Of a stretch of DNA of 64,000 nt, positions 15,817 through 25,153 are shown piece by piece. This DNA is from Betaproteobacteria bacterium SG8_41 (GTDB lineage Bacteria > Pseudomonadota > Gammaproteobacteria > Burkholderiales > SG8-41). A program made the position numbers and the translations under genes. Numbering within the stretch: the stretch's first letter is position 1; each line of letters opens with the position of its first letter. The stretch spans positions 1 through 64,000 of the forward strand of contig LJTT01000011.1 in NCBI GenBank assembly GCA_001303585.1, read 5' to 3'. The notes beneath the pieces were generated by a model, which saw only the letters and a list, made by a program, of their open reading frames with translations, searched no databases and was not told the DNA's origin.

Positions 15817-17076
15817 CTAGGTGCTGGCGCGCTCGAGTACGGCGGCGAAGAACCCGTCGGTTGCGTGAAGGTGAGGGCGCAGCTGCAGGAATGCGCCGGT
15901 GTCGAGCGCAATGCGCTGCTGCGTGAGGAGGTCATTACACGGTACGGACCGGAAATGGGCGTGCTCATCCATAAACCGGCCGATGATGTCCTCGTTTTCC
16001 TCGCGCAGGATGCTACAGGTGGCATAGACGAGGCGCCCGCCGGGCTTTACCAAGCGGGCAGCCGCGCGCAGGATGGCAGCCTGTTTCAGGGTGAGCTCGG
16101 TTACAGATTGCGGGGACTGGCGCCACTTCAGGTCGGGGTTCCGGCGCAGAGTGCCGAGGCCGCTGCACGGTGCGTCGACTACCGCCCGGTCGATCTTGCC
16201 TGCGAGGCGTTTGACTCGAGCATCGTTTTCACTGCCGATGGCCTGAGGATGGACGTTCGAGAGGCCGGAGCGTTTGAGCCTGGGCTTCAAGCGGGCAAGG
16301 CGCGCCGCGGACACATCGAAGGCATAGATGCGCCCGTGCGAATGCATCAGTGCGCCCAGGAGCAGTGTCTTGCCGCCAGCGCCTGCACAAAAGTCGACAA
16401 CGAGATCATGCCGGCGCGGCGCGACCAGAAAGCCGAGCAGCTGGCTGCTTTCGTCCTGCACCTCCACGGCGCCACGAACGAATAGCGGATGACGATTGAT
16501 CGCGGGCTTGCCGCGTACCCGCACGCCGAGCGGTGAATAGGGTGTCGGTTCGGCCAAGATCGCATCGGCAGCAAGCTCGCTCAGCACGTCCTCGCGCTTG
16601 GCCAGTAGCGTGTTGACCCGCAGATCGAGCGGCGCCGGCTCATTCAGTCCGCGGGCGAGCGCCACCAGCTCGGCTTCGGAGAGTGACGCGCTCAACTTTT
16701 CCACTACCCAGTCTGGCAGCTCCAGCCTGGCGGCGAGCGGTAGCTCGCCCAAGGATATTGCCTTGACGCCTGCAAGCCATGTAGCTTCCTCCGCATCCAT
16801 AAGGGACGCGAGGTCCCGTACGCTGGTCCCCGCGCAGCGTGCAAGCCACGCGAGCAGCATGCGCCGCGGCGCGCGTCCGGGTGCCAGGTAGTCAACCGTG
16901 CGCATGCGCCGCAGCACGCCATAAACGGCGTCCGCGACGAATCCCCGATCGTGGACGCCCAAGGCCCGGTGGGCGCGGAAGAAATCGTGCAGAACGGAAT
17001 CGGCCGCGCGGTCGAATGCCAGAACGAGATCGAGCGCCTTCGTTGCAGCCTGGAATTGCGGGCGCGAGGGGTGCAT
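15817..17076 (-). CDS. RsmB/NOP-family SAM-dependent RNA methyltransferase
   Basis: 419 residues from the ATG at 17076 (MHPSRPQFQAATKAL). An N-terminal NusB-like helical domain is followed by a methyltransferase domain with the SAM loop VDFCAGAGGKTLLL, the catalytic cysteine motif VVDAPCSGLGTLRRNPD and the second cysteine block YATCSILREENE. Members make 5-methylcytosine in 16S rRNA or related RNA. Classical RsmB sits next to fmt; this one lies downstream of purN and the DUF3108 gene, and may be a paralogue with another target site. I therefore give no symbol. Confidence 0.88.
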   Translation of the reverse strand: MHPSRPQFQAATKALDLVLAFDRAADSVLHDFFRAHRALGVHDRGFVADAVYGVLRRMRTVDYLAPGRAPRRMLLAWLARCAGTSVRDLASLMDAEEATWLAGVKAISLGELPLAARLELPDWVVEKLSASLSEAELVALARGLNEPAPLDLRVNTLLAKREDVLSELAADAILAEPTPYSPLGVRVRGKPAINRHPLFVRGAVEVQDESSQLLGFLVAPRRHDLVVDFCAGAGGKTLLLGALMHSHGRIYAFDVSAARLARLKPRLKRSGLSNVHPQAIGSENDARVKRLAGKIDRAVVDAPCSGLGTLRRNPDLKWRQSPQSVTELTLKQAAILRAAARLVKPGGRLVYATCSILREENEDIIGRFMDEHAHFRSVPCNDLLTQQRIALDTGAFLQLRPHLHATDGFFAAVLERAST

Positions 17077-17214
17077 CTGCAGGGCTTCAGGGTGGCGTTT
17101 TTTTGATGGCGTGGCGGGCCGGGTTGCGCTAGCAGCTGCTTTTAAGGACGTTTCTCTCAAGAGCCCAAGACCGTGCTGCGAACCAGCGTGGGCACAGGCA
17201 AGCCCGGGCTCCAC

Positions 17215-17235
17215 TCACGATTTACCATTTGCGCC
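17215..17235. repeat. Period-7 array (TCACGAT type, three copies)
   Basis: TCACGAT, TTACCAT and TTGCGCC lie in the spacer between the DUF3108 gene and the methyltransferase gene. Confidence 0.45.
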
Positions 17236-17310
17236 TCTCTGGCGTTGGCTTTTATCTCTGGGGCTGATGGTGCTGTCCCGATTCCCGAGGCATGCCCTGC
17301 GAATAGCCGC

Positions 17311-18387
17311 TTACCGGCTCGCTATGTCTTCATTATCGCCCATGCGGATCTCGAGAGCGACTTGTTCGCCCGAGTAGGACCCCTTGCGGTCATAGTGACG
17401 GATCCGAACCGGCAGATAGTTGTGTTGAACAGCGAGCCATATTTCGAAGTGCTCCTTGCCGGGGCGCGGCATCTGCTTGACGGGCAGTGTCCGCAGCTGG
17501 CCGATCGGCGTGTCGATGACTTCTTCCGGAAAGACCTCGACGTCGTAGGTATCGAAACGTTTGCCGCTTGTCACCGGAACGCGGAGGCGTCCCGGTTCAG
17601 GTGCGGGCACGAGCGCGAACTGATACGCAAGCGTCATCAAATCCTGTGCGCCTTCCGTCAGGGCCGCGACCTTCCGGTCATGGGCGTAGCCGTAAACGAT
17701 TTGCTGTTTGTCCCATTCGAAGAGCGCGCGCGCCGCCTCGGTCTTGCCGCGCCGCGTGCGGGCAATGAAGAAAGAGTCCGGCTTCAAGCCCTGCGGCGTA
17801 ATTTTCCCCTGGCTGACGTATCGCAAATTCTGCGGGCTAAACAGCTCGACCAGCCCCGTGGTTTCGGCGTCGCTTGCGAGCAGGTAACGGCCATTTTTCA
17901 TATTCCAGGAGTGCACGACTTTGCCGACGGGCAAGCCGTCGCCGCTGCCGTAGAGCACGAGGTACTCAATGCGCCCCTTTGATGGCAACGGATTTTCCGG
18001 AACCGCCGCGACTGGCTCCGGGGAGACGGCCGGACCCTCGACTGGCGGCGGGCCTGCAGCGGCAACCGGCTCTCCCTCCAGTTCCGGCACGGGCCCAAAC
18101 TCCAGTTCTGGCGGCACGAACAGCGGGGGCGCGGTCCTTACCGTGCGGACAGGCGGCGCAGGAGGCTTGGCCGACGCGCGCCGCGTAGGGGGCTTGCGTG
18201 CCGGCGCGGCCGCAGGTGCCGGCTGCTCCAACCTGGATGGCGGTGCGGGCGCAAGTCGTGCTTCGAGCGGGGGAAGTTCGGCCTGCGGCGGGGCCGCCAA
18301 CTCCAGGCGGGCGCTCGATATCACCAGTGCATGAAGCGCGAATGACACGACAATGGCTAGCGCCAAGCGCGTCGTCGTAGCCTGCAT
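17311..18387 (-). CDS. DUF3108 domain protein with membrane anchor
   Basis: 358 residues from the ATG at 18387 (MQATTTRLALAIVVSFALHA); a TTG six codons upstream is less likely. One N-terminal membrane segment is followed by a proline- and alanine-rich linker of about 110 residues (for example PPTRRASAKPPAPP), much like TonB or an envelope-spanning tether. The C-terminal half, from IEYLVLYGSGDGLPVGKVVHSW, is a DUF3108 beta-rich domain thought to lie in the periplasm. The function is unknown. It lies between purN and the RsmB-like gene, a pairing common in Betaproteobacteria. Confidence 0.83.
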   Translation of the reverse strand: MQATTTRLALAIVVSFALHALVISSARLELAAPPQAELPPLEARLAPAPPSRLEQPAPAAAPARKPPTRRASAKPPAPPVRTVRTAPPLFVPPELEFGPVPELEGEPVAAAGPPPVEGPAVSPEPVAAVPENPLPSKGRIEYLVLYGSGDGLPVGKVVHSWNMKNGRYLLASDAETTGLVELFSPQNLRYVSQGKITPQGLKPDSFFIARTRRGKTEAARALFEWDKQQIVYGYAHDRKVAALTEGAQDLMTLAYQFALVPAPEPGRLRVPVTSGKRFDTYDVEVFPEEVIDTPIGQLRTLPVKQMPRPGKEHFEIWLAVQHNYLPVRIRHYDRKGSYSGEQVALEIRMGDNEDIASR

Positions 18388-18435
18388 TCTCAAGGCATTA
18401 TCCAATGAAAAAGGGCTTGTTTCCGGTGCCTTTGT

Positions 18436-19083
18436 TCACCTTTCGACCGCCGGACACACCAAAACGTTCTCAGGTGCGCGCGCGCTTTGCACGACTGCTT
18501 TTCCATTGGCCGCGAGCGCCAGCCTGCCTTCGCAGAACCACCGGATTGCCTGCGGGTAAATGCGATGCTCCTCGCGCAGGACGCGCGCAGCGAGTGTCTC
18601 CTCGCTGTCGCCGGGCTGCACCGGCACGGCGGCCTGCACGATGATCGGCCCGCCATCGAGCGCGGGCGTCACGAAGTGAACGGTGCAGCCATGGATGCGG
18701 ACGCCTGCGGCAAGCGCATGACGGTGCGTCTGTAATCCGGGGAACGCGGGCAGCAGCGAAGGATGGATATTCATGAGTCGGCCCGCGTAGCGGGCGACGA
18801 AATTGTCGGTGAGGATGCGCATGAAACCGGCGAGCACCACCAAATCGGGTTGATGGACGTCTATCGCCGAGGCGAGAGCCGCGTCAAATGCGGCCCGGTC
18901 CGGAAAGTCGCGATGTGGCACGACTGAAGTCGTAATTCCGTGTGCGCGTGCGGTCGCGAGGCCTTTCGCCTGCGGCTCATTGCTGATCACCGCTGCAATC
19001 CGGGCCGGCAGCCGCGCCTCGAGGATTGCTTCCATGTTGCTGCCGCGGCCGGAGATGAGTATGAGGATCGATTTTTCAGCCAT
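18436..19083 (-). CDS. purN: Phosphoribosylglycinamide formyltransferase
   Basis: 215 residues. It transfers a formyl group from 10-formyltetrahydrofolate to GAR, the third step of purine synthesis. Seen are the phosphate-binding ILISGRGSNMEAI at the start, the active-site LAGFMRILTDNFV with the catalytic asparagine-containing block MNIHPSLLPAFPGLQTH, and HGCTVHFVTPALDGGPII with the conserved histidine and aspartate. The gene follows purM on the minus strand with a 108-base spacer containing a heptamer array. Confidence 0.96.
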   Translation of the reverse strand: MAEKSILILISGRGSNMEAILEARLPARIAAVISNEPQAKGLATARAHGITTSVVPHRDFPDRAAFDAALASAIDVHQPDLVVLAGFMRILTDNFVARYAGRLMNIHPSLLPAFPGLQTHRHALAAGVRIHGCTVHFVTPALDGGPIIVQAAVPVQPGDSEETLAARVLREEHRIYPQAIRWFCEGRLALAANGKAVVQSARAPENVLVCPAVER

Positions 19084-19096
19084 GCGCCGCGGGTGG

Positions 19097-19124
19097 ACGG
19101 TAAACGGTAAACAGTAAACTGCGG
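19097..19124 (-). repeat. Period-7 array (ACGGTAA type)
   Basis: ACGGTAA, ACGGTAA, ACAGTAA and ACTGCGG (plus-strand reading) end 13 bases upstream of the purN start codon on the minus strand. Confidence 0.7.
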
Positions 19125-19191
19125 AAAACGCCCCGCAAGGTTTTGCGCAAGGCAGGGTCGGGCAGGCTTTTGGCGTTCACTGTTCGTGCCT

Positions 19192-20343
19192 TTAAACGAT
19201 GATGGTCTGCGGGCCGTCCGGCACGCGTGTCTCGATGTGCCCGATGCGCCAGGCGGTCTCGCCGGCGGCCCGTAAAGCCCGGAGCGCCAGGTCGGCATCG
19301 CCCTGTGCGACTACGATCGCCATCCCGACCCCGCAGTTGAAGACGCGAAAGAGCTCCTCGTCCGCGACGTTTCCCTGGCTTTTGAGCCAGGCGAGCAAAG
19401 GCGGCATCGTCCAGGCCCGGCGCTCGATTCGGGCCGCAACCGTATCCGGGAGCATCCGGGGAATGTTTTCCAAGAGGCCGCCGCCAGTAATATGCGCGAT
19501 CCCTTTCACGTCGAGCTCGGCGGCGAGCTTGAGAACCGGTTTCACGTAAATCCGGGTTGGTTCGAGTATCAGCTCGCTCAGTGCCCGTCCGGAGAGCCGG
19601 CTCGAAAGGTCGACGCCTTTCACGGCGATGATCTTGCGGATGAGCGAATAACCGTTGGAGTGCGCACCGCTCGAGGCGAGGCCCAGCACAACGTCCCCCG
19701 GCGCGATCCGGGAGCCATCGATGATGCGGCTTTTCTCCACGATTCCCACTGCGAAGCCCGCAAGATCGTACTCACCCGTCGGGTACATTCCCGGCATCTC
19801 CGCCGTCTCACCGCCGATGAGCGCGCACCCGGCCTGCTCGCAGCCTGCGGCGATGCCGCGCACCACCTCGGTCGCGGTCGCCACGTCGAGCTTGCCGCAG
19901 GCGAAGTAATCGAGGAAGAAGAGGGGCTCCGCGCCAAGCGTCAGGATATCGTTCGCGCTCATTGCGACAAGGTCGATGCCGATGGTGCCGTGGTGATTGA
20001 GCTCGAATGCGAGCTTGAGCTTGGTGCCTACGCCGTCGGTCCCCGAGACCAGCACCGGTTCGCGGTAGCGGTCGCGCGCGATCTGAAAAAGCGCGCCGAA
20101 CCCGCCGATGCCGGTCAGGACGCCCTCGCGCAAGGTTTTCCGCGCAAACGGCTTGATGTTCTCGACCAGTTGCTCGCCGGCGTCGATATCCACGCCGGCG
20201 TCGCGGTAGGTGAGCGGCTCCCGGCGGCGTGGCGTCCGGGCGCGCGGCGTGGCGGGGCCGGCGCGTCGGGTGCCGCGTCGTGAGGTGGGCTTGCGTTTAG
20301 AGGGCGGCACGGGGATTTGAGCTAAGATATGCGCGCAGGCCAT
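19192..20343 (-). CDS. purM: Phosphoribosylformylglycinamidine cyclo-ligase
   Basis: 383 residues from the ATG at 20343; a GTG at 20310 gives 372. It converts FGAM to AIR with ATP. The conserved domain begins only at [13 protein letters not shown] and continues with [40 protein letters not shown] and [13 protein letters not shown]. Whichever start is right, about 36 to 48 extra residues rich in arginine, proline and threonine ([14 protein letters not shown]) precede the domain; no start codon lies closer. The gene is divergent from hda, and purN follows. The ORF track extends further upstream over hda antisense and is not meaningful there. Confidence 0.93.
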   Translation of the reverse strand: MACAHILAQIPVPPSKRKPTSRRGTRRAGPATPRARTPRRREPLTYRDAGVDIDAGEQLVENIKPFARKTLREGVLTGIGGFGALFQIARDRYREPVLVSGTDGVGTKLKLAFELNHHGTIGIDLVAMSANDILTLGAEPLFFLDYFACGKLDVATATEVVRGIAAGCEQAGCALIGGETAEMPGMYPTGEYDLAGFAVGIVEKSRIIDGSRIAPGDVVLGLASSGAHSNGYSLIRKIIAVKGVDLSSRLSGRALSELILEPTRIYVKPVLKLAAELDVKGIAHITGGGLLENIPRMLPDTVAARIERRAWTMPPLLAWLKSQGNVADEELFRVFNCGVGMAIVVAQGDADLALRALRAAGETAWRIGHIETRVPDGPQTIIV

Positions 20344-20445
20344 CGCGACAACAGGCACGTGCTGGCGCTCTAGGTCCTCGGCGCTGTCCGGGGTCAGCCG
20401 AATTTTACCGTAAATGGAACCGCTGCGTTCGCTCCCGCCCCAGAC

Positions 20446-21165
20446 GTGAGACAGCTCGCGCTTGATTTCGCCTTGCCGCCCGCGCCGACCCTCGACAATT
20501 TCGTCCCGGGGCGGAACGCGGAGTTGGTGGTGAACCTCCGACGGCTTGCCACGGGCGACCCTCAGGAGCGCATTTTCTATCTCTGGGGCGAGCGTGGCAG
20601 CGGCCGCACGCACCTTCTCAGGGCGACGGTTTCCGAGGCGCGTCGCGCGGGGGCCAGCGCCGCCTATGTCGCATGCGGGCTGAAGAAGGATCTGGGGGAC
20701 GGGCTCGACCGCATGGATTGCGTGGCATTGGACGATGTGGACCAGCTCGACGCGGAAGCGCAGGAGGCCATCTTTCATCTCTACAACGCGCTGCGCGAGC
20801 GCGGCGGAGCGCTGCTTGCCAGCGGCGCCGCGCCACCGGTTCAGTTGACCCTACGCGACGATCTGGTGACGCGTCTCGGCTGGGGGTTGGTCTACCGGGT
20901 GCACGGGCTGATCGATTCGGAGAAAGTGCGCGCGCTCATCGATCACGCCGCCGCCTGCGGTTTCCCGCTATTGCCCGAGGTCGGGGACTACCTGCTCGGG
21001 CACGTGCGCCGCGATATGCCGTCGCTGCTTGCAGTGGTCGACGCGTTGGACCGCTACTCGCGGGAGACGAAGCGCCCGGTTACGGTGGCGCTGGTGCGCG
21101 AGCTGGTCCGCGCGGCGGGCGCGCAGGCTGCGGGATCCGCGATAGAGGGCGGCCGGCTTGAGTAA
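20446..21165 (+). CDS. hda: DnaA regulatory inactivator Hda
   Basis: 239 residues from GTG at 20446. A DnaA-like AAA+ protein that, with the beta clamp, stimulates hydrolysis of DnaA-bound ATP to prevent re-initiation. The N-terminus [10 protein letters not shown] contains the clamp-binding QLxLxF motif at residues 3-8. Walker A is [12 protein letters not shown], and the Walker B region is [11 protein letters not shown]. It is divergent from purM and overlaps the next HAD gene by eight bases, so the two are translationally coupled, as in other Betaproteobacteria. Confidence 0.93.
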   Translation: MRQLALDFALPPAPTLDNFVPGRNAELVVNLRRLATGDPQERIFYLWGERGSGRTHLLRATVSEARRAGASAAYVACGLKKDLGDGLDRMDCVALDDVDQLDAEAQEAIFHLYNALRERGGALLASGAAPPVQLTLRDDLVTRLGWGLVYRVHGLIDSEKVRALIDHAAACGFPLLPEVGDYLLGHVRRDMPSLLAVVDALDRYSRETKRPVTVALVRELVRAAGAQAAGSAIEGGRLE

Positions 21166-21820
21166 CCAACTGGCCCTGTTCGACCTGGACAACACGCTGC
21201 TCAGTGGCGACAGCGATTTCGAGTGGGCGCAGTTCCTGATCGAGAAAGGCGTGCTGGACCGAGAGTTGTACGAAGCGCGTAATCAGGAATTCTATGAGCA
21301 ATACAAGGCTGGCACGCTCGATATTCACGCCTTTCTGGATTTTCAGTTAAAGCCGCTTTCGCGCCATCCGCGCACCGAGCTCGATGCCTGGCATCGCGAG
21401 TTCATGGAACGCAGGATCCGGCCGATCATTCGTCAGAGGGCGCGCGCGCTTCTCCAGGGCCACAGCGGCGAGCTGCGCGCCGTGATCACGGCGACCAACA
21501 GTTTCGTGACCGCGCCCATCGCGCGCGAGCTTGGAATAGAGATCCTGATCGCTACCGAGCCCGAGCAGGTGCATGGCGAGTTCACCGGTGCCGTGCGCGG
21601 GATCCCGTGCTTTCGCGAAGGCAAGGTCACGCGGCTCGAAGCGTGGCTGGCGTCCCGGGGCACCTCTCTGGAGGCGTTCGATGCGTCATGGTTTTACAGC
21701 GATTCATTGAACGACCTGCCCCTGCTCGAGCGGGTCACGCATCCGGTCGCCGTCGATCCGGACGATACGCTCCGCGCGCACGCTGAGAGCCGCGGCTGGC
21801 CCATAATCAGCCTCGACTGA
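21158..21820 (+). CDS. HAD-IB family phosphatase
   Basis: 220 residues from TTG at 21158, overlapping the end of hda by eight bases. HAD motif I is FDLDNTLLSGDSD, motif II is VITATNSF and the acidic motif III is YSDSLNDLPLLE, matching the phosphoserine-phosphatase-like subfamily IB with its helical cap (FMERRIRPIIRQRARAL). The physiological substrate is unknown; relatives act on phosphoserine, phosphorylated lipids or sugar phosphates. Coupling to hda is conserved in this group and may be only transcriptional convenience. Confidence 0.88.
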   Translation: MSNQLALFDLDNTLLSGDSDFEWAQFLIEKGVLDRELYEARNQEFYEQYKAGTLDIHAFLDFQLKPLSRHPRTELDAWHREFMERRIRPIIRQRARALLQGHSGELRAVITATNSFVTAPIARELGIEILIATEPEQVHGEFTGAVRGIPCFREGKVTRLEAWLASRGTSLEAFDASWFYSDSLNDLPLLERVTHPVAVDPDDTLRAHAESRGWPIISLD

Positions 21821-21825
21821 GGCCG

Positions 21826-21915
21826 AAGTGATGAGTGATAAGTGATGAGGGAAAACCGCGCATTGTGACATCGCCCGACAATTCATCATTCATCACCCAT
21901 CATTCATCGTTGCAT
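21826..21915. repeat. Inverted pair of period-7 arrays
   Basis: AAGTGAT, GAGTGAT, AAGTGAT, GAGGGAA (21826-21853) face ATTCATC, ATTCATC, ACCCATC, ATTCATC, GTTGCAT (21881-21915). The arms are roughly reverse complements and fill the spacer between the HAD gene and the permease start. Confidence 0.7.
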
Positions 21916-21920
21916 CTTCC

Positions 21921-22898
21921 ATGTCCCGCCCGGTAGCGCTTGCCGCAGCGTTGATTGCAGCCTCCTTGGCGAGCCTTCTCATTGCGCTCGTCTCGGGGCC
22001 ATTCCCGATCTCGGCGCGCGTGGTGCTCGACAGCCTGCTGTTTCCCATGCCGGGAGTGGTGCACGACATCATCTGGCAATTGCGGGCGCCGCGCGCTCTG
22101 GCGGCATTCGCCTGCGGCGGGCTGCTCGCGCTCGCGGGCGCCCTGTTACAGGCATTGCTGAGAAACGCGCTGGCAGATCCCTACGTGCTGGGGGTCTCGA
22201 GCGGCGCGGCGGTGGGTGCCCTGTTTGCGCTCGCCGCCGGTGCGGGAGCCACGCTCATTCACATGGGGGCCCTGGCCGGCGCTGCAAGCGCAATCGTGAT
22301 CGTGTTCGGCCTGAGTTTCCGCACTGGCGAGTGGGACGTATACCGCCTGCTGCTCACCGGCGTCGTGCTCGCTGCGGGCCTCTCGGCGCTCGTGAGCCTG
22401 ACGTTGATAACAGCGCCCCAAGTGCAAGTGAAGGGAATGCTCTTTTGGCTGATGGGGGACCTGTCCTATGCGGACGGCCCGCTGGCTTCGTGGATTGTGC
22501 TCATCGCCGGCGCGGCGCTGGCCACCAGCGGCGCGCGCGGGCTCGACCTGCTTTCGCTTGGTGAAACCAAAGCCCGCTCGCTCGGGCTGCCGGTCAAGGC
22601 ATTGCAGGTCGCGGTGTTCGGCGTGGCCGCCGCCTCGACAGTCGCAGCCGTGATGCTCGCCGGCAGCGTCGGTTTCGTCGGCCTGATGGTTCCGCATGCC
22701 GTGCGCTTGATGGGCGTGGCGGCCTATCGCTGGTTGCTTCCGCTCTCCGTCCTGCTGGGCGGCGTCTTTCTCACGGCGGCCGATACCGTGGCGCGGACGG
22801 TGCTCGCGCCGCAACAGCTTCCCGTCGGCGTGCTCACGGCGATCATTGGGGTGCCTCTGATGCTCTGGCTGCTCGGCAGAAAACGTCTACCGACATGA
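21921..22898 (+). CDS. FecCD-family ABC transporter permease (BtuC-like)
   Basis: 325 residues with about ten membrane segments. The family block LAGALLQALLRNALADPYVLGVSSGAAVGAL and the coupling loop ETKARSLGLPVKALQ are clear, as is the C-terminal SVGFVGLMVPHAVRLMG. Such permeases import vitamin B12, haem or ferric siderophores with a periplasmic binding protein. The partner ATPase follows after a short spacer, but no substrate-binding protein or TonB receptor is in the window, so the substrate cannot be decided. Confidence 0.9.
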   Translation: MSRPVALAAALIAASLASLLIALVSGPFPISARVVLDSLLFPMPGVVHDIIWQLRAPRALAAFACGGLLALAGALLQALLRNALADPYVLGVSSGAAVGALFALAAGAGATLIHMGALAGAASAIVIVFGLSFRTGEWDVYRLLLTGVVLAAGLSALVSLTLITAPQVQVKGMLFWLMGDLSYADGPLASWIVLIAGAALATSGARGLDLLSLGETKARSLGLPVKALQVAVFGVAAASTVAAVMLAGSVGFVGLMVPHAVRLMGVAAYRWLLPLSVLLGGVFLTAADTVARTVLAPQQLPVGVLTAIIGVPLMLWLLGRKRLPT

Positions 22899-22934
22899 CG
22901 GGCGCGCGTGAGACGGCCGTGGAGGGGGGGTCCC

Positions 22935-23696
22935 TTGCTAAAGTGTGACGGGCTTACGCTCGCGGTGCCGGGTCGCGTGCTCGCGCGTGAGGTCCGGTTC
23001 GAGGCCAACCGCGGCGAAACCTGGGCTGTGCTGGGCGCAAACGGCAGTGGCAAGACGACGCTGATGCACGCGCTCGCGGGACTGGCGCCGGCGATGCGTG
23101 CCGAGATTGCCCTGGACGGAAAGCCGCTCGGCGGGCGAGGAGCGCGCGAACGCGCGGCGCTGTCCGGGATCCTGCTGCAACAGGAGGACGCGGCATTTTG
23201 GGGCGAAGTGCTCGAGTACGTGTTGCTCGGCCGCTTCGCGCACGCGCGCACGGTATTCGGCTGGAGCCGCGAGGACGAGGACGCATCGCGCGCGGCGCTG
23301 GCCGCGGTCGGGCTGGATGGCTTCGAGCGACGCAGCTACCGAACGCTCTCCGGGGGCGAGCGTCAACGCGCGCGGATCGCCCAGCTGCTCGCCCAGGACC
23401 CGCAGTTGTTTCTGCTCGACGAGCCGCTCCAGCATCTCGACCTGCGTCATCAGGTGGCCGTGCTGCGCTTATTCGGCTCGCTGGCGCGCAAGCGCGGCAA
23501 GGCCGTGATCATGGTGCTCCACGATGCGCTCTGGCCGGCGCAGGCTTGCAGCCACGCGCTGCTGCTCTACGGGAATGGCGTTATGGAGTCCGGCGCGGCA
23601 AGCGCCATGCTCACGCGGGACCGGCTCGAGCGTCTTTACGGCTGCCCTCTGCGCGAGATCGCGGTAGAAGGCACGTCGTTCTTCGCTCCCGTATAA
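22935..23696 (+). CDS. ABC transporter ATP-binding protein (FecE/BtuD-like)
   Basis: 253 residues from TTG at 22935, chosen because GGAGGGGGGG lies just upstream and the product then begins MLKCDGLTLAVPGR like its relatives; a GTG at 22908 would add nine residues. Walker A is GANGSGKTTL, the signature is LSGGERQRARIAQLL and Walker B is LFLLDEPLQHLD. It forms the ATPase of the importer with the permease ending 37 bases upstream. A TATAAT at 23692-23697 just before its stop probably drives pcnB. Confidence 0.9.
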   Translation: MLKCDGLTLAVPGRVLAREVRFEANRGETWAVLGANGSGKTTLMHALAGLAPAMRAEIALDGKPLGGRGARERAALSGILLQQEDAAFWGEVLEYVLLGRFAHARTVFGWSREDEDASRAALAAVGLDGFERRSYRTLSGGERQRARIAQLLAQDPQLFLLDEPLQHLDLRHQVAVLRLFGSLARKRGKAVIMVLHDALWPAQACSHALLLYGNGVMESGAASAMLTRDRLERLYGCPLREIAVEGTSFFAPV

Positions 23697-23764
23697 TGGC
23701 TGCCGCCACAAATCCGGGTGGTGGCGCCGTTCGGGCAGCCGCGGGGTTTGTCGGAAAATAACAG

Positions 23765-25141
23765 ATGATTACGCGATTCCTCGGCCGCGTCTTTTCAGGG
23801 CAGTTGTTCAAGCCGCCACAGCCGAAGATCATTCCGTTCGGCCGCCACGGGATCGCCCGTGATTCGATCAGTGCGTGCGCTCTGCGCGTAACGCAAACGT
23901 TGCAGCACCACGAATTCTCGGCATTCGTCGTGGGCGGCGCGGTGCGTGATTTGTTGCTGGGGGGCAGGCCCAAGGACTACGACGTGGCGACTGATGCCAC
24001 ACCGGAAGAGGTGCGCGCGCTCTTTCGCCGCTCCCGCGTCATCGGGCGCCGTTTCCGCATCGTGCACGTCATGTGCGGCCCCGAAATCGTGGAGGTATCG
24101 ACGTTTCGCGGCGCGAATCCAGCGGACGAAAGCGATGGGCGGGTAGCCGACGAGCACGGCCGCATACTGCGAGATAATGTGTTCGGCACGCAGGAGCAGG
24201 ATGCCACCCGCCGCGACTTCAGCATCAACGCTCTGTTCTACGATCCGGCCACCCAAGAGATCTGGGATTACCACGATGGTGTCGCCGACCTGAGGCGGCG
24301 GCGCCTGCGAATGATCGGCGAGCCCGAGGCACGCTATCGCGAGGATCCGGTGCGGATGCTGCGCGCTGCGCGACTGGCGGCCAGCACGGGTCTCGAAATC
24401 GATCCGCGCGCGCGCAAGCCCATACGCCGGCTCGCCCCGCTGCTCGCCAACGTTCCGGCGGCCCGTCTCATGGACGAGCTGTTAAAGCTCCTGTTGTCGG
24501 GCCATGCGGCGGACGGCATCGCGCATTTGCGCCGGGAAGGACTGCAGCATGGCGTGCTGCCGCTGCTGGATCGCGTCATGTCGGAGCGCGCGGGGGAGCG
24601 CCTGGTCGCGGCCGCGCTCAAGGCGACGGACCAGCGTGTGCTGGCGGGCAAGCCGGTGTCGCCGGGATTTCTGTTCGCCTCGCTGCTGTGGCGCGAAGTG
24701 CTCGCGGCCTGGAAGCGCTTCGAGGAGAAGGGCGAGCCTGCCGTGCCGGCCCTGTATAGCGCGATGGATCACGTCCTCAAGCGGCAGGCGGAGAAGCTCC
24801 CGATCCATAATCGCTTCACCGCGGACATGAAGGAAATCTGGGCAATGCAGCCGCGCTTTCTGCATCGCTCCGGAAAACGGCCGTACCGCCTGCTCCAGCA
24901 TCCGCGCTTCAGGGCCGGCTACGACTTCCTGCTGCTGCGGTGCGAGAGCGGTGAAGTCGAATCTGCGATTGGCGAGTGGTGGGAGCGCTTTCAGAACGCC
25001 GGGGAAGCGGCACGGTCCCAGATGCTCGTGCAAGGCGCGGAACCCGGCCGACGCCGGCGACGCCGCAGAAGACCCAGAGGCAGGAATGACGAACGCGGGA
25101 AAAGCGAAAAGCCCGCTTCTACCCGTGGCACGAATTCGTAG
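23765..25141 (+). CDS. pcnB: Poly(A) polymerase I
   Basis: 458 residues, normal for the bacterial enzyme that adds 3' A tails to RNA and promotes decay. The nucleotidyltransferase head shows VVGGAVRDLLLGGRPKDYDVATDA with the catalytic aspartates, then GRRFRIVHV and the block ATRRDFSINALFYDP that groups it with PcnB and Cca. EARYREDPVRMLRAARLAA starts the helical part. The C-terminus ends in a run of eight arginines followed by a basic tail, which probably binds RNA. It is followed by folK after 12 bases. Confidence 0.92.
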   Translation: MITRFLGRVFSGQLFKPPQPKIIPFGRHGIARDSISACALRVTQTLQHHEFSAFVVGGAVRDLLLGGRPKDYDVATDATPEEVRALFRRSRVIGRRFRIVHVMCGPEIVEVSTFRGANPADESDGRVADEHGRILRDNVFGTQEQDATRRDFSINALFYDPATQEIWDYHDGVADLRRRRLRMIGEPEARYREDPVRMLRAARLAASTGLEIDPRARKPIRRLAPLLANVPAARLMDELLKLLLSGHAADGIAHLRREGLQHGVLPLLDRVMSERAGERLVAAALKATDQRVLAGKPVSPGFLFASLLWREVLAAWKRFEEKGEPAVPALYSAMDHVLKRQAEKLPIHNRFTADMKEIWAMQPRFLHRSGKRPYRLLQHPRFRAGYDFLLLRCESGEVESAIGEWWERFQNAGEAARSQMLVQGAEPGRRRRRRRRPRGRNDERGKSEKPASTRGTNS

Positions 25142-25153
25142 CTGGCGGATGCC

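Noticed and set aside
17173-17982. 269-residue plus-strand frame
   Set aside because: Antisense to the DUF3108 gene; no motifs and an unsupported start.
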